A stretch of DNA of 54,551 bases from NCBI GenBank assembly GCA_947259395.1, contig CAMYMN010000011.1, forward strand, positions 1-54,551, given 5' to 3'. A program made the translations under genes and the position numbers. How positions within the stretch are numbered: position 1 is the stretch's first letter; every line of letters begins with the position of its first letter. A model generated the notes under the pieces. The model was given only the letters and a program-made list of their open reading frames with translations. It had not been told where the DNA came from and ran no database searches. This stretch comes from an uncultured Gammaproteobacteria bacterium (GTDB lineage Bacteria > Pseudomonadota > Gammaproteobacteria > Arenicellales > JAANXG01). Shown here in pieces: positions 26,805-38,464 of this stretch.

Positions 26805-27296
26805 TTATCTATACGGCGCATCCGCGTTTCGCGCCGCTGCGATCTCCGCCTCGTATTTATCGCCGATCGCTAGCAGCTGCTCTTTGGTAATGACATTCTC
26901 GCCTCGATTTTCGAAGTGAAATTCATGGATATGCGTTTCGACAATCGAGTCCACCGGGCATGCTTCTTCACAAAATCCACAATAGATGCATTTGAACAGG
27001 TCAATATCATAACGGGTCGTGCGGCGGGTCCCATCTTCGCGCTCTTCCGACTCAATGGTGATTGCCGCCGCGGGACATACCGCCTCACAAAGCTTGCATG
27101 CAATACACCTTTCCTCCCCGTTGGGATAACGACGCAACGCGTGCAATCCACGAAATCGTGGCGATTTTGGTGTTTTCTCCTCGGGATATTGGACGGTGAT
27201 CTTTCTTGCAAACAGGTGCCGACCCGTAACCCGCAGACCTTTCCATAATTCCCACAGCAGGAAACTTTGAAATACTTGTCTCACTCTAGTGTTCAT
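26805..27296 (-). CDS. nuoI: NADH-quinone oxidoreductase subunit I (2 x 4Fe-4S)
   Basis: 163 residues. Peripheral-arm ferredoxin-like subunit carrying clusters N6a and N6b, bound by [15 protein letters not shown] and [15 protein letters not shown]. An N-terminal amphipathic segment contacts the membrane. It is 16 bases after nuoH. Confidence 0.98.
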   Translation of the reverse strand: MNTRVRQVFQSFLLWELWKGLRVTGRHLFARKITVQYPEEKTPKSPRFRGLHALRRYPNGEERCIACKLCEAVCPAAAITIESEEREDGTRRTTRYDIDLFKCIYCGFCEEACPVDSIVETHIHEFHFENRGENVITKEQLLAIGDKYEAEIAAARNADAPYR

Positions 27297-27312
27297 ATGT
27301 TAGTGCCCCGCA

Positions 27313-28353
27313 TCAGTGAAACAAATGGCCGAACGGCGTGAAAAACATGAAGAAGCCCAACGCCCCTATCCATACCAAGGTCACCGGAATGAACACTTTC
27401 CAACCCAAACGCATGATTTGATCATAGCGGTAACGCGGAAATGTGGCGCGGAACCACAAGAAAAAGAACAACACCAGTGCGGTCTTACCAATGAACCACA
27501 AACCCGGCGGCACTATGGTGAACGGCGTGTTTATGGGCGCATGCCATCCACCGAGAAACATTATTGCAGTTAACGCCGAGATCAAGATGATATTGGCGTA
27601 CTCGGCCAGGAAAAACACTGCGAAGGTCATCCCCGAATACTCCACGTGGAATCCGGCCACTAACTCTGACTCGCCTTCGGCAACGTCAAACGGCGCACGA
27701 TTGGTTTCCGCAACACCGGAGATGAAATAAACCAGGAACAACGGAAATAAGGGCCATAGATACCAATCGAGAACACTCCCTTGCTGACCGCGTACAATGT
27801 CGCCGAGGTTCAGGCTGCCAGCGACCATCAGTACGCCCACCAATGCAAAACCCATGGCAATTTCATAGGCGACGATTTGTGCAGCGGAACGCATCGCCCC
27901 AAGGAATGCGTACTTAGAATTGGACGCCCAACCGGCAATGATGACTCCGTATACACCCATGGACGTCAACGCCAAGATGTACAACAAGCCGGCGTCAATA
28001 TTGGACAACACCAAGGTATCCGCTACGGGTATCACCGCCCATGCCGCCAGCGCTGCGGTAATCGATATTACCGGCGCCAACTGAAACAGATAACGGTTGG
28101 CATTGGTTGGGATCGCAGCTTCTTTTAGCAACAACTTGAAGGCATCGGCGATAGGCTGCAACCAACCACGTGGACCCACCCGATTGGGTCCTATGCGTAT
28201 CTGCATATAACCGATCAACTTGCGCTCCGCGTAGGTCGTATACGCCACCGCCAGCAGCAGCGGAATCAAGATTAAAACGATCTTGGCTACGCTTATCAAC
28301 GTCACTTGAATCCATTCCGGCCAACCCTGCATGTACGAGAGCATTACATCCAT
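27313..28353 (-). CDS. nuoH: NADH-quinone oxidoreductase subunit H
   Basis: 346 residues, eight membrane segments. Forms the quinone chamber with nuoB and nuoD. Seen: [20 protein letters not shown], the loop [20 protein letters not shown] and [21 protein letters not shown]. It starts 4 bases after nuoG. Confidence 0.98.
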   Translation of the reverse strand: MDVMLSYMQGWPEWIQVTLISVAKIVLILIPLLLAVAYTTYAERKLIGYMQIRIGPNRVGPRGWLQPIADAFKLLLKEAAIPTNANRYLFQLAPVISITAALAAWAVIPVADTLVLSNIDAGLLYILALTSMGVYGVIIAGWASNSKYAFLGAMRSAAQIVAYEIAMGFALVGVLMVAGSLNLGDIVRGQQGSVLDWYLWPLFPLFLVYFISGVAETNRAPFDVAEGESELVAGFHVEYSGMTFAVFFLAEYANIILISALTAIMFLGGWHAPINTPFTIVPPGLWFIGKTALVLFFFLWFRATFPRYRYDQIMRLGWKVFIPVTLVWIGALGFFMFFTPFGHLFH

Positions 28354-28357
28354 ACAA

Positions 28358-30718
28358 TTACACCTTCACGATTCGAACCATTCCAACCCCCCCCAAGGGT
28401 GCCGTCTCTAGGTAACCCGATGGGATGTAAACACTGTGCGTCGGTACTCGTTCGTCAATGATCAGGTCTAGTTCGATGCTTGACTCACCCATGTGTGCAT
28501 GAATACGGTCGCCGTTTACTACCGCCAGTTTAGTCGCTTGTTCCGAGTTCATGTACGCCGCCGGCATCGGCGTGTCTCTCGTAGCCTGTAGCGCCGGCGC
28601 CCGTCGTACGTACGGATCGACCTTATATAAGGGCACGTCCACGACGCGTTCGACGTCGATGCCTGTGCCGTTTGCCGGCGTGCCAGGCTCGCTCAGGCGC
28701 CGCCCGGTGCCATTCGGCGTGGAAAAATCAATATCCCAAGTCAACTCCCGTCGAACATCGTCGGAAGACATGTATTCAAAGCCTGATTGGTCAAGCAGGT
28801 TGCCAACCACGCGCAGCACCTTCCATAACGGCCGTGCCTCGCCTTTCGGCGGCACCACAGCACTCGCGCTTTGTGCGCGTCCTTCACAATTCACATAGGT
28901 GCCCGACGTCTCGCCGAACGGCGCAATGGGCAGCAACACGTCGCCGGGAAGGCCATCTTCAATATCGAATGCCGTCATACGCACGACGAACTCAGCGCTT
29001 GTCATAGCATCCCCCGCGACCCGGCTTTCGAGACAGTCGTATTCCGGTTCCACACCTACCAGCAGATAGGCCTTACGCGGGTCGCGAAGCATGTCAACGG
29101 TATGCATACCGGCATCCCCAACTTCATGACCGATCGCCCCGCGGTGAGGTACGCAACCCGCTAGCCAACCGCCGGCGCTGTTGGCCTCGGGTAGTATGCC
29201 GAACCGGGCCCCGGTCCGAGCGCGAATCGCTTGCGCCAACCCCTGCAATACCGAAAACCAAGGATGCGCAATGGCCGAAAGACCCAAAATAATATGCGCA
29301 TTTTCGCCGGCTTGATTTAGATAGTCCGCCATCTCCCGCTCGGTCTGTGTCGGTGCATCCGACGCCCAAGCACGCAAGCCCTGAGGTGGGTCACTGCCGT
29401 CACCCATCGCGGCCACTACGCGGGCCAGGACGTACGGAAGCTGTTTAGGGGCGACGACTGCCTTGGCGGCAAGATCAAAATGAAACGAATAATCCATGCT
29501 GTTGATGGCCATGACGCGTGCACCCTGCAAAGAAGCCTTGCGCACACGCAATCCGAGCAGCGGTTGATCCTTTCGGATATTGGTCCCAATTAACAGAATC
29601 GCTTTGGCCTGTTCTAGTTGCTCGATGGACGATCCCAACGCAGGGAACAAGGGTGCGATATCGTCGTCGCTGAAATCCAACTGCCGTAAGCGGTGGTCGA
29701 CATTGTGACAGCCCAATGATCGCATTAACTTCTGCGTTAAGTAGAACTCCTCAAGGGTTGCAGTGGGGGTCACTAAAGCACCCACTTGTTGAGCGCTATG
29801 GTGTTGTAAGGTGGCTCTGAGGCCTTGCACGGTATACCGGAGCGCAGTCTCCCAATCTGTCTCTATCCACTTACCGGCCTCGTGAATCTTCGGCACCAGC
29901 AAACGATCCCCGCTATTAAATGACTGGTAACTGAAACGATCGCGGTCGGACAACCAACATTGGTTGATTTGTTCATTTTCAGCCGGTAACACACGCTTGA
30001 CGGTATTGCGCAAGCAATGCAACTCAAGATTGGAACCGACGCAATCGTGCGGGCTGATCCCCGAACGGGCAACCAACTCCCAAGCTCGGGCGGTAAACCG
30101 GTATGGCTTATTCGTCAGCGCGCCTACCGGACACAGATCGACCATATTACCTGATAGTTCTGAATCGACCGATTGACCTATGTAAGTGCCGATCTCCATG
30201 TGTTCACCACGTCCGGTGGCGCCGAGTTCCATGATTCCCGCGATCTCCTGACCAAATCGCACGCAGCGGGTACAGTGTATACACCGCGTCATTTCGGTAG
30301 CAATGAGTGGGCCGATGTCCTTGTCCTTCACCACCCGCTTGTTCTCAGTGAATCTGGACACATCCTCGCCGTAACCCATGGCTTGGTCCTGCAACGGACA
30401 CTCACCACCCTGATCACATACCGGGCAGTCGAGAGGATGGTTGATTAACAGAAATTCCATTGTTCCCTTCTGCGCATCGACCGCCAACGGTGAGGAGGTG
30501 AATACCTTCATGCCGTCGGTGACCGGGGTGGCACACGCAGGCATCGGCTTGGGAGCCTTCTCAACTTCCACCATACACATGCGGCAATTGGCCGCGACAG
30601 AAAGCTTTGCGTGATAACAAAAACGCGGGATGTAAATACCAGCCTCATCCGCGGCCTGTATCACCATTGTCCCTGCTTCAACGTCCAGTTTTCTGCCGTC
30701 AATCTCAATGGTTGTCAT
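28358..30718 (-). CDS. nuoG: NADH-quinone oxidoreductase subunit G
   Basis: 786 residues. N-terminal 2Fe-2S domain ([19 protein letters not shown]), His-Cys segment ([14 protein letters not shown]), 4Fe-4S ([13 protein letters not shown]), then a molybdopterin-oxidoreductase-like domain without cofactor chemistry. The additional N7 cluster cysteines of some bacteria are not evident. It passes electrons from nuoEF toward nuoI. 13 bases after nuoF. Confidence 0.97.
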   Translation of the reverse strand: MTTIEIDGRKLDVEAGTMVIQAADEAGIYIPRFCYHAKLSVAANCRMCMVEVEKAPKPMPACATPVTDGMKVFTSSPLAVDAQKGTMEFLLINHPLDCPVCDQGGECPLQDQAMGYGEDVSRFTENKRVVKDKDIGPLIATEMTRCIHCTRCVRFGQEIAGIMELGATGRGEHMEIGTYIGQSVDSELSGNMVDLCPVGALTNKPYRFTARAWELVARSGISPHDCVGSNLELHCLRNTVKRVLPAENEQINQCWLSDRDRFSYQSFNSGDRLLVPKIHEAGKWIETDWETALRYTVQGLRATLQHHSAQQVGALVTPTATLEEFYLTQKLMRSLGCHNVDHRLRQLDFSDDDIAPLFPALGSSIEQLEQAKAILLIGTNIRKDQPLLGLRVRKASLQGARVMAINSMDYSFHFDLAAKAVVAPKQLPYVLARVVAAMGDGSDPPQGLRAWASDAPTQTEREMADYLNQAGENAHIILGLSAIAHPWFSVLQGLAQAIRARTGARFGILPEANSAGGWLAGCVPHRGAIGHEVGDAGMHTVDMLRDPRKAYLLVGVEPEYDCLESRVAGDAMTSAEFVVRMTAFDIEDGLPGDVLLPIAPFGETSGTYVNCEGRAQSASAVVPPKGEARPLWKVLRVVGNLLDQSGFEYMSSDDVRRELTWDIDFSTPNGTGRRLSEPGTPANGTGIDVERVVDVPLYKVDPYVRRAPALQATRDTPMPAAYMNSEQATKLAVVNGDRIHAHMGESSIELDLIIDERVPTHSVYIPSGYLETAPLGGVGMVRIVKV

Positions 30719-30731
30719 AGTTTGATCCCTG

Positions 30732-32033
30732 TTAATAAATCGCCGTTTCCGTTTGCTGCAGATTCGCCGGTCGACGCTGCCTGGACGTTATCATCGCTTC
30801 GAACTCCTCGCGAAAATGCTTGAGGAAACTCTGCACCGGCCATGCGGCCGCGTCCCCCAATGCACAGATGGTACGGCCCTCGATGCGGTTGGCTAGGTCC
30901 ACCAGCATATCAAGATCTTCCTGCCGACCCTTCCCGGTGCGGATGCGGTGAATGGTGCGGTACAGCCAACCGGTGCCCTCGCGGCATGGGGTGCATTGGC
31001 CGCAAGATTCTTCGTAGTAGAAATAAGCGATGCGCTCCAACACCCGCACCATGCACGTATCTTCATCCATGACTATCACTGAACCGGCACCAAGCATGGA
31101 ACCCGCCTTTGCCAGCGAGTCATAATCCATATTACAGCCCATGATGACATCCGCCGGCATCACCGGCACTGACGAGCCGCCTGGGATGACCGCTTTGAGT
31201 TTCTTTCCATCGCGAATACCGCCCGCCATATCTAACAGCTCGACGAAGGGAGTACCCATCGGCACTTCAAAGTTGCCGGGCTTATTTACGTGCCCAGACA
31301 CCGAGAAAATCTTGGTGCCGCCATTGTTCGGTAGACCAAGATCTAAAAACCATTGTCCGCCGTTACGCATGATCGTGGGCAATGACGCCAGGGTCTCGGT
31401 ATTGTTGACGGTTGTCGGACGACCGAATAGACCGTACTGAGCGGGAAATGGAGGTTTGAACCTTGGCTGACCCTTCTTGCCTTCAATGGACTCCAGTAAC
31501 GCCGTTTCTTCGCCGCAGATATAGGCACCGGCGCCGAGATGGGTGTGGATCTCGAACTCTATGTCGGTTCCGAGGATATTGGTACCGAGCAATCCGGCGG
31601 CACGGGCCTCGTTCAGGGCTTGCTCAAATCTTCGATACGGTTCGACAAATTCACCGCGAATGTAGTTGTAGCCAACCGTGGCGCCGATCGCATACCCGGA
31701 GATCGCCATACCCTCTATCAAGACATGTGGGTTATAGCGCAGGATGTCGCGGTCCTTACACGTCCCTGGCTCGCCTTCATCGGAGTTGCAGATCAGGTAT
31801 TTCTGCCCCGGTGCGTTGCGCGGCATGAAGCTCATCTTCAGCCCGGTGGGAAAACCGGCCCCGCCGCGGCCGCGCAATCCGGAAGTCTTGATCTCCTCGA
31901 TGATGTCCTCCCGGGAAGTCTTTTCCGTGAGAATCTTTTCCCATGCCTGATATCCACCGGTATTGCGATAAGACTCCAGGGACCACGGTTTCTCGACACC
32001 GGGCTGCGGCAGGCATACTCGCACTTCAGGCAT
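30732..32033 (-). CDS. nuoF: NADH-quinone oxidoreductase subunit F
   Basis: 433 residues from ATG at 32033. Binds NADH and FMN. Seen: [18 protein letters not shown] (FMN/NADH glycine loop), [31 protein letters not shown], and [14 protein letters not shown] for 4Fe-4S cluster N3. The start at 32033 is chosen because GGAG lies 9 bases upstream and [10 protein letters not shown] begins family-like sequence; the longer frame to 32066 lies inside nuoE. It overlaps the nuoE end by 8 bases. Confidence 0.97.
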   Translation of the reverse strand: MPEVRVCLPQPGVEKPWSLESYRNTGGYQAWEKILTEKTSREDIIEEIKTSGLRGRGGAGFPTGLKMSFMPRNAPGQKYLICNSDEGEPGTCKDRDILRYNPHVLIEGMAISGYAIGATVGYNYIRGEFVEPYRRFEQALNEARAAGLLGTNILGTDIEFEIHTHLGAGAYICGEETALLESIEGKKGQPRFKPPFPAQYGLFGRPTTVNNTETLASLPTIMRNGGQWFLDLGLPNNGGTKIFSVSGHVNKPGNFEVPMGTPFVELLDMAGGIRDGKKLKAVIPGGSSVPVMPADVIMGCNMDYDSLAKAGSMLGAGSVIVMDEDTCMVRVLERIAYFYYEESCGQCTPCREGTGWLYRTIHRIRTGKGRQEDLDMLVDLANRIEGRTICALGDAAAWPVQSFLKHFREEFEAMITSRQRRPANLQQTETAIY

Positions 32034-32508
32034 TGGTGGTCTCCAATTGACCCAGAATCGCGTCAATGCGTTCCGGGGTTAGGTTTTCGTGGTAGTCGTC
32101 GCCGATTTGCATCATCGGTGCGCCGCCACACGCGCCGAGGCACTCGACTTCGGAGAGTGTTATGTCACCGTCGGGCGTGGTCTCGCCGACCTTGATTCCT
32201 AGCCGGTCCTCGATATGTTGTATAACCTCGTCGGAGCCGCGGAGCATGCAGGAGATGTTGCTACACACGCATATCTTGTGCTTTCCCACCGGTTTCAAGT
32301 CATACATCGTGTAAAAAGTCGCGACTTCACGTACCCGAATCGGCGGCACGTTCAAGAATCCAGCGACCCAATCCATCACCTCTGTGCTCAGGTAGCCTAT
32401 TTCACGCTGCGCAATACTGAGAGTAGCCATCAGCGCCGCCTGTTTTTGATCACGCGGATACTTGCTGATCTCATGATTGATTTCGTTTACCGCCTGCTGG
32501 GATAACAT
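32026..32508 (-). CDS. nuoE: NADH-quinone oxidoreductase subunit E
   Basis: 160 residues, thioredoxin-like 2Fe-2S subunit (cluster N1a). Cysteines in [13 protein letters not shown] and [14 protein letters not shown] supply the cluster. It is 5 bases after nuoD and overlaps nuoF. Confidence 0.97.
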   Translation of the reverse strand: MLSQQAVNEINHEISKYPRDQKQAALMATLSIAQREIGYLSTEVMDWVAGFLNVPPIRVREVATFYTMYDLKPVGKHKICVCSNISCMLRGSDEVIQHIEDRLGIKVGETTPDGDITLSEVECLGACGGAPMMQIGDDYHENLTPERIDAILGQLETTNA

Positions 32509-32513
32509 TTTAG

Positions 32514-33767
32514 CTACCTGTCAATCTCCCCGAATACGATATCCTGAGTGCCAATAACTGCTACCACGTCAGCCAACATGTGGCCCCGGCACATCTCGTG
32601 GATGGACGACAGATGTACAAAACCCGGAGCGCGGATTTTTAAACGGTAGGGCTTGTTGGCGCCATCCGAGATTACGTAACAACCAAACTCGCCTTTCGGG
32701 GCCTCCACCGCCGCATAGGCCTCGCCCTCGGGAACGCAATAACCTTCAGTGAATAATTTGAAGTGGTGGATCAGCGATTCCATATCACCCTTCATTTCGC
32801 CCCGGCTTGGTGGCGAGATCTTGCGGTTGTCAGCCATCACCAGACCAGGATTTTGCTTCAGCCAGCGAACACACTGACGAATGATGCGGTTCGATTGCCG
32901 CATTTCTTCAATTCGCACCAGGTAACGATCATAGCAATCACCGGTGACACCTACGGGGATATCAAAGTCGATGCGATCGTAAGCGGCATAGGGCCGCTTC
33001 TTACGCAAGTCCCATTCAATCCCGGAACCACGCACCATCACGCCGGTGAATCCTAGCTGCAGCGCGCGCTCCGGAGTCACGACGCCAATACCGACGGTGC
33101 GTTGCTTCCAGATCCGGTTGTCCGTCAATAGAGTCTCATAGTCGTCCACACATCCTGGAAAGCGTTCGGTGAAATTCCAGATGAAATCTAGCAGTGAACC
33201 CTGTCGGCTCTCGTTCATTCGCGCCACGTCTTTCTTTCCATGTATCTTGGTGGGTTCGTATTGCGGCATCTTATTGGGAAGATCGCGGTACACGCCGCCA
33301 GGGCGATAATAAGTGGCGTGCATGCGCGCCCCCGATACCGCCTCGTAACAATCCATGAGATCTTCCCGTTCCCGAAAGCAGTACAGGAACATGGTCATGG
33401 CTCCTAGATCGAGTCCGTGCGTACCCAGCCATAACAAATGATTCAAGATCCGCGTGATCTCATCGAACAAAACTCTTATATATTGCGCACGCTCCGGTGG
33501 CTCAATGCCCAACAACTTCTCAATCGCGCGCACGTACCCGTGCTCATTGCACATCATGGATACGTAATCCAGGCGATCCATATAACCAATGCTCTGATTG
33601 AAAGGTTTGTTCTCAGCGAGCTTTTCGGTGCCCCTATGTAACAATCCGATATGTGGATCGAGGCGCTCAATCACCTCTCCGTCCATTTCCATGACCAGCC
33701 TCAACACCCCATGTGCAGCGGGATGCTGGGGACCAAAATTCATTGTATAGTTACGAATCTCGGTCAC
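32514..33767 (-). CDS. nuoD: NADH-quinone oxidoreductase subunit D
   Basis: 417 residues, 49-kDa-type subunit lining the quinone site. Seen: [44 protein letters not shown]. The start is GTG at 33767, with GGGAGG 6 bases upstream, overlapping nuoC by 17 bases. It is separate from nuoC, unlike the fused nuoCD of E. coli. Confidence 0.97.
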   Translation of the reverse strand: MTEIRNYTMNFGPQHPAAHGVLRLVMEMDGEVIERLDPHIGLLHRGTEKLAENKPFNQSIGYMDRLDYVSMMCNEHGYVRAIEKLLGIEPPERAQYIRVLFDEITRILNHLLWLGTHGLDLGAMTMFLYCFREREDLMDCYEAVSGARMHATYYRPGGVYRDLPNKMPQYEPTKIHGKKDVARMNESRQGSLLDFIWNFTERFPGCVDDYETLLTDNRIWKQRTVGIGVVTPERALQLGFTGVMVRGSGIEWDLRKKRPYAAYDRIDFDIPVGVTGDCYDRYLVRIEEMRQSNRIIRQCVRWLKQNPGLVMADNRKISPPSRGEMKGDMESLIHHFKLFTEGYCVPEGEAYAAVEAPKGEFGCYVISDGANKPYRLKIRAPGFVHLSSIHEMCRGHMLADVVAVIGTQDIVFGEIDR

Positions 33768-34359
33768 CGAAACCCTCCCCTCGTATTACGCGCGGCACCA
33801 AGGTGCGAGCGTCGATGGTGACCGGTTGATATACCACGCGACCCTTCTCCGGGTCGTAACGCATCTCGACGTTACCTATCAATGGGAAATCCTTGCGGAA
33901 CGGGTGACCGATAAAGCCGTAATCGGTAAGTATTCTGCGAAGATCCGGGTGGCCTTCGAATACGATACCGAATAAATCAAACGCCTCGCGCTCGAACCAA
34001 TTGGCGGACGCCCACACGTCGACGACCGAATCGATTACCGGCGCGTCCTCGCCGATAAACGCCTTGAGACGAATACGGTGATTGTGGCTTACGGACAGCA
34101 GGTGGTAAACGACGGCAAACCGCTTACTCGGTCGCGGCACGCTCGGATCTTCCTGTCCGTAGGTCGAGTAATCCACACCACATAGATCAATCAGTTCTTC
34201 GCATTGTAGTGATGGGTTGTCGCGAAACGACTCGCACACCTCTCGTACGCGCGAGGCATCGATCTCGAATGTGATTTCACCACGATGCTCTTTGGTGTTG
34301 ATTATTGCATCGCCCAATAACTGAGTAGCGCGTGCCGCGATGACCTCATTAGTCGCCAT
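33751..34359 (-). CDS. nuoC: NADH-quinone oxidoreductase subunit C
   Basis: 202 residues, 30-kDa-type subunit of the peripheral arm. Signature [24 protein letters not shown] (read in parts [12 protein letters not shown] and [14 protein letters not shown]), then [10 protein letters not shown]. Five bases after nuoB; overlaps nuoD. Confidence 0.97.
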   Translation of the reverse strand: MATNEVIAARATQLLGDAIINTKEHRGEITFEIDASRVREVCESFRDNPSLQCEELIDLCGVDYSTYGQEDPSVPRPSKRFAVVYHLLSVSHNHRIRLKAFIGEDAPVIDSVVDVWASANWFEREAFDLFGIVFEGHPDLRRILTDYGFIGHPFRKDFPLIGNVEMRYDPEKGRVVYQPVTIDARTLVPRVIRGEGFGDRDS

Positions 34360-34364
34360 ATCCG

Positions 34365-34841
34365 CTAACGAGCAATCGTGTTGGTACGGCGTATCTTCTT
34401 TTGAAGTTGAAGAATACCGTATAACAACGCCTCAGCTGTAGGTGGACACCCCGGTACATACACATCCACCGGGATGATTCGATCACAACCACGAACCACG
34501 GCATAGGAATAGTGATAGTAGCCCCCGCCGTTGGCACACGATCCCATGGAGATCACCCACTTTGGTTCCGGCATTTGATCGTAGACCTTGCGCAGCGCCG
34601 GTGCCATTTTGTTGACCAGGGTGCCGGCGACAATCATCACGTCCGATTGCCGCGGGCTAGGACGAAACATGATTCCGAATCGATCGAGATCATACCGTGC
34701 TGCCCCGGCATGCATCATTTCAACCGCGCAACACGCAAGACCAAATGTCACCGGCCACATCGAACTGGTTCGCGTCCAGTTGATCAGTCTGTCTGCGGTC
34801 GTGGTGACCCACCCTTGTTCAAGTAGTCCTTCGATAGACAT
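34365..34841 (-). CDS. nuoB: NADH-quinone oxidoreductase subunit B
   Basis: 158 residues. Holds the terminal 4Fe-4S cluster N2 that reduces quinone. Cysteines in [27 protein letters not shown] and [14 protein letters not shown]. Three bases after nuoA. Confidence 0.98.
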   Translation of the reverse strand: MSIEGLLEQGWVTTTADRLINWTRTSSMWPVTFGLACCAVEMMHAGAARYDLDRFGIMFRPSPRQSDVMIVAGTLVNKMAPALRKVYDQMPEPKWVISMGSCANGGGYYHYSYAVVRGCDRIIPVDVYVPGCPPTAEALLYGILQLQKKIRRTNTIAR

Positions 34842-34844
34842 GCT

Positions 34845-35201
34845 CTACTCCCACTCCAAAGCACCCTTGACCCATTCATATATGAAACCTACTACCAAGA
34901 TCCCGAGAAACAGCATCATCGACAAAAACCCGAACATTCCGATTTCCTCGAGCACCACGGCCCATGGAAACAGGAATGCGATCTCAAGATCGAAGATTAT
35001 GAATAGAATCGCGACCAGGTAATAACGCACATCGAATTTCATGCGCGAATCTTCGAATGCCTCGAAGCCACATTCGTAGGGCGACCCTTTTTCTTGTGTA
35101 GGCTTACTGGGGGCGACAACCCGGCTGAACGCGATGGCCCCGATGCCGACCAGCGCGCCGATACCGAGGAAGATCAGGATCGGGACGTAGTTCTGTAGCA
35201 T
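34845..35201 (-). CDS. nuoA: NADH-quinone oxidoreductase subunit A
   Basis: 118 residues, three membrane segments; first gene of the operon. Seen: [20 protein letters not shown] (loop with the conserved Cys) and [22 protein letters not shown] promoter-like pair lies about 90-120 bases upstream. Confidence 0.98.
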   Translation of the reverse strand: MLQNYVPILIFLGIGALVGIGAIAFSRVVAPSKPTQEKGSPYECGFEAFEDSRMKFDVRYYLVAILFIIFDLEIAFLFPWAVVLEEIGMFGFLSMMLFLGILVVGFIYEWVKGALEWE

Positions 35202-35559
35202 TACGCTCTCAACTTCGAATTTCGAGACACGCGCCTTACGTTACGCCCCCTGGTGAGACGCGCTGTGGTCTCAACTGACTGTGAACACGGCATTAGACGA
35301 GTCGCGCACAGATGGTTCAAGGTGGTGTGCCCCACCCTACACAGACTAAGACCGCAACAGAGTCTAGGTGCAGGCCCGCGGCAAGTCAAGAAAGCGACCG
35401 CCTGCATGCCGCGTTTCCACCGCCAGCAACGCGCTGTCCCGTGGGATACCTTTGCTTCGGCCAGCGACGATGATCAAGTTTTGGTGTCCGACGTGCGGTA
35501 CACGGCGGATGTTTCGGACGACGAGGGTTCATGGAACATTAGACTGCCTTTCTTAACAA
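35202..35559. other. nuo leader and spacer after tRNA-Leu
   Basis: 358 bases without a supported gene; the plus-strand open frame crossing here runs through the tRNA and is not real. It holds the putative nuo promoter (separate entry). No clear T-rich terminator follows tRNA-Leu, so read-through from secG/tRNA-Leu into nuo is possible. Confidence 0.5.
35292..35320 (-). promoter_or_regulatory. Putative sigma-70 promoter of the nuo operon
   Basis: On the minus strand TTGAAC (35315-35320) and TCTAAT (35292-35297) are spaced by 17 bases, giving an untranslated leader of about 85 bases. Matches are 4 of 6 and 5 of 6. Confidence 0.5.
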
Positions 35560-35644
35560 TGGTGCCGAAGGCCGGACTCGAACCGGCACGGCTCGCGCCA
35601 CCGCCCCCTCAAGACGGCGTGTCTACCAATTCCACCACTTCGGC
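35560..35644 (-). tRNA. leuU: tRNA-Leu (anticodon GAG)
   Basis: 85 bases, class II tRNA with encoded CCA. Acceptor GCCGAAG/CTTCGGC pairs perfectly; anticodon arm CCGTC, TTGAGGG, GGCGG; long variable arm; TTCGAGT T loop. It begins 3 bases after the secG stop codon, so it must be cut from the same transcript. The same secG-leuU pairing is found in E. coli. Confidence 0.97.
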
Positions 35645-35647
35645 CCG

Positions 35648-36094
35648 TTACTGTGACTTCGGCGGATCGCCGGATTCGGTACCAACCTTTGCATCTGCTT
35701 CCCCGGGCTCGCGGGGTATCGGTACCGGCGGCACGTCGCCCTGCGTATCTTGACCTGCCTGACCTGCCTGCCCGGGGGTCACTGGAATATCTTGGTCTTG
35801 CGCAATCGGCTTGGGTGCGGGCGGTGTCTGCGGGGCGGTTTGTTCGGTCACACTGCGTGACTCAATCGCGCCGGTATAAACGTAGGCCAGTCCCATACTG
35901 GTAAAAAAGAATACCGCTGCCAACCAGGTGGTAATCTTGCTCAAGAATGTTGCCGAGCCGCGGGCTCCGAATAGGGTCTGTGAACCGCCTCCGAACGCAG
36001 CACCCATATCCGCACCGCGCCCCTGCTGTAACAGCACCAACACCACGATCCCTATCGCGGTCAGAACATGAATGACAAGCAAAATGTTGGCCAT
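35648..36094 (-). CDS. secG: Preprotein translocase subunit SecG
   Basis: 148 residues. Two membrane segments (about 3-21 and 53-73) flank the conserved loop [19 protein letters not shown]; it assists SecYE-dependent protein export. The C-terminal 70 residues are a Pro/Gln/Gly-rich soluble tail, longer than in E. coli (110 residues in total). It lies 10 bases after tpiA and 3 bases before tRNA-Leu. Confidence 0.95.
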   Translation of the reverse strand: MANILLVIHVLTAIGIVVLVLLQQGRGADMGAAFGGGSQTLFGARGSATFLSKITTWLAAVFFFTSMGLAYVYTGAIESRSVTEQTAPQTPPAPKPIAQDQDIPVTPGQAGQAGQDTQGDVPPVPIPREPGEADAKVGTESGDPPKSQ

Positions 36095-36104
36095 ATTTAT
36101 CTAC

Positions 36105-36854
36105 TCATGCGGCGCGACAGATATCAAGAAACTCATCGGCCTGTAGTGACGCACCGCCGATCAGGCCACCATCGATATCGGGTTGATCAAACAATCCTTT
36201 GGCGTTCGCCCCCTTAACGCTGCCTCCGTATTGCAGACGCAGGTTTGCCGCAATGGTAGCGTCAAGGCCGCCTAATTTCTCACGGATAAACCGGTGCACG
36301 TCCTGGGCTTGTTCGGGCGTGGCGGTCATCCCGGTGCCAATCGCCCATATCGGCTCGTATGCAACCACCGCCCGGCCGAACCCTTCGATACCGACGATGT
36401 CAACGACTGCATCAAGCTGCCGTGTTATCACCTTTTCGGTTTGATTATTTTCACGTTGTTCGAGGGTCTCGCCGACGCAGAGTATCGGCACCAAACCATG
36501 CTGCTGAGCGGCGCGGAATTTCTCGGCGACGATGTCATCACTCTCGCCGTACAAAGCGCGCCGCTCCGAATGACCGACTATCACATAGGTGCATCTCAAA
36601 TCCCGCAACATCGGACCTGACACCTCGCCGGTATAGGCGCCCGCGTCATTCACGTTGATATTCTGTGCACCATAACCGACGCCACTGCTGTTCAGGGACT
36701 CGGCCACGCGAGAGATCAATGTAAACGGCGGACACACTACGACTTCGGAATTCGTGACCGTATCAAGCCCTGCCAGTATTCCATCTATTAACGTCGCAGC
36801 CTCGGATTGCGTTCCGTTCATTTTCCAATTTCCAGCAACTATGGGGCGACGCAT
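36105..36854 (-). CDS. tpiA: Triosephosphate isomerase
   Basis: 249 residues. Interconverts dihydroxyacetone phosphate and glyceraldehyde 3-phosphate. Seen: AGNWKMNGT (Asn, Lys), YVIVGHSERR (catalytic His), VVAYEPIWAIGTG (catalytic Glu) and the C-terminal GGSVKGANA and GGLIGGASL phosphate loops. ATG at 36854. The tpiA-secG pair downstream of glmM is common in gammaproteobacteria. Confidence 0.98.
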   Translation of the reverse strand: MRRPIVAGNWKMNGTQSEAATLIDGILAGLDTVTNSEVVVCPPFTLISRVAESLNSSGVGYGAQNINVNDAGAYTGEVSGPMLRDLRCTYVIVGHSERRALYGESDDIVAEKFRAAQQHGLVPILCVGETLEQRENNQTEKVITRQLDAVVDIVGIEGFGRAVVAYEPIWAIGTGMTATPEQAQDVHRFIREKLGGLDATIAANLRLQYGGSVKGANAKGLFDQPDIDGGLIGGASLQADEFLDICRAA

Positions 36855-36988
36855 GATGGTTTTCTCTCGTGTTCTCTCGAGTATTGGCGGCTTGGATTTG
36901 TGTTTAAGGTGTTTGAAAAGCGCGCGATGTTAACGCTCGCGGCCTTATAAAGCAATGAGCTGACCCCGTTTTACCCGCGTATTTTCAG

Positions 36989-38386
36989 CTAAACGGCGGT
37001 GGGTTGGAGTTCGTCGGAAACCGCCGCAGACCTCACTACATCGGCCAGTTCTTGACTGATTAGCGCCACCTGCGCTGCATCGTTGCCCTCGACCATCACT
37101 CGTATCACCGGCTCAGTCCCTGACGGGCGCAGGAGCACCCGTCCGTTGCTCACTAGTTTGCTTTCCGCCGCCCGCACCGCAGCCTGAATGGTCTTGCAGC
37201 GCTCTATATTCAAGTGCCTGGGCGCCAATTCTCCGGGCACACGCACGTTAATCATGGTCTGGGGAAATACTTCCATACCGTGTTTCAACTCGGCCAACGA
37301 TCGTCGACGCTCCACCATCGCTTGCAATACCTGAAGCGCGGCGATGATTCCGTCGCCGGTGGTGCTCTTGTCAAGACAAATGATATGACCCGAGGATTCG
37401 CCCCCCAAGTCCCAGTCTTCTTGTTTGAGCAGACGCAGCACGTAGCGATCACCCACTGGTGCGCGACGAAACGGAATGTGATTACGCGCAAAAGCCTGTT
37501 CCAACCCCAGATTCGTCATCAACGTGCCGACGACACCGCCATTCAATTGGCCCACCGCTTGTCTCGACGTCGCCAAGATGTACAAAATCTGATCACCGTC
37601 GACCAACTCACCATTGTGATCGACCAGCAGCACCCGGTCACCGTCTCCGTCAAGCGCCACGCCAATGTCGGCGCCCAACTCGCGCACCTTATTCATGAGC
37701 ATCTGTGGACGGGTGGACCCGCAATCGCGGTTTATATTAAACCCGTCAGGCCGATTAGCGATCGCAATTACCTCGGCTCCTAATTCAGCAAACACGTTTG
37801 GCGCCACGTGATAAGCAGCGCCATGTGCGCAGTCGACCGCAATCGTCAATCCGTTCAACGTAAGCTTATGGGGAATCGCACTCTTGCAAAATTCGATATA
37901 GCGACCCGCGGCATCCGGAAACCGTTCTGCTTTGCCAAGTTGCGCCGAAGGAACGATCGTCATGGGTTGCTGCATGAGGCGCTCAATCTCCAATTCCACC
38001 TCGTCCGGCAGCTTTTCACCATCGGGAGAAAAGAATTTAATCCCGTTGTCGTCGTAATCGTTATGTGACGCGCTGATAGCGATCCCCGCTATCGCCCTCG
38101 CGGTACACGTGAGATACGCTATCCCCGGTGTCGGCATCGGCCCTAACAAGGAGATATCGATCCCTGCTGCTGACAACCCGGCCTCCAACGCGGACTCCAG
38201 AAGATAACCCGAGACCCGTGTGTCTTTTCCAATAATGACCTTACCGTCTGCGGCGCTGCCACCACCCAATGCGCATCCCGCCGCCCATCCGAGCTTCAAC
38301 ACCGTTTCCGGAGTGATGGGCTCCTCACCCACACGCCCACGCACACCGTCGGTACCGAAATAACGTTTTTTTGCAGCGGTATTCAA
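36989..38386 (-). CDS. glmM: Phosphoglucosamine mutase
   Basis: 465 residues (20 longer than E. coli). Converts glucosamine-6-P to glucosamine-1-P for cell-wall UDP-GlcNAc. Seen: YFGTDGVRG at the start, metal loop [12 protein letters not shown], sugar-binding [10 protein letters not shown] and phosphate-binding [15 protein letters not shown]. The catalytic serine is Ser107 in ISASHN, but the next residue, almost always Pro, is Asp110. The start is TTG at 38386, with no strong ribosome site, so the exact start is less certain. It is downstream of folP by 78 bases. Confidence 0.95.
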   Translation of the reverse strand: MNTAAKKRYFGTDGVRGRVGEEPITPETVLKLGWAAGCALGGGSAADGKVIIGKDTRVSGYLLESALEAGLSAAGIDISLLGPMPTPGIAYLTCTARAIAGIAISASHNDYDDNGIKFFSPDGEKLPDEVELEIERLMQQPMTIVPSAQLGKAERFPDAAGRYIEFCKSAIPHKLTLNGLTIAVDCAHGAAYHVAPNVFAELGAEVIAIANRPDGFNINRDCGSTRPQMLMNKVRELGADIGVALDGDGDRVLLVDHNGELVDGDQILYILATSRQAVGQLNGGVVGTLMTNLGLEQAFARNHIPFRRAPVGDRYVLRLLKQEDWDLGGESSGHIICLDKSTTGDGIIAALQVLQAMVERRRSLAELKHGMEVFPQTMINVRVPGELAPRHLNIERCKTIQAAVRAAESKLVSNGRVLLRPSGTEPVIRVMVEGNDAAQVALISQELADVVRSAAVSDELQPTAV

Positions 38387-38464
38387 GATAAATTGAACTG
38401 TAAAGACCGAGTCCCAGTAATCATAATAGCCAGGTATTTTGCCAAGTTGTTGCGCAAAAAACCA

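Noticed and set aside
33751..33767. Possible split of an ancestral nuoCD fusion
   Set aside because: Separate nuoC and nuoD with a short overlap is the common state; the fusion is the derived form found in enterics.
35253..35753. 166-codon plus-strand open frame
   Set aside because: It crosses tRNA-Leu and enters secG antisense; not a gene.
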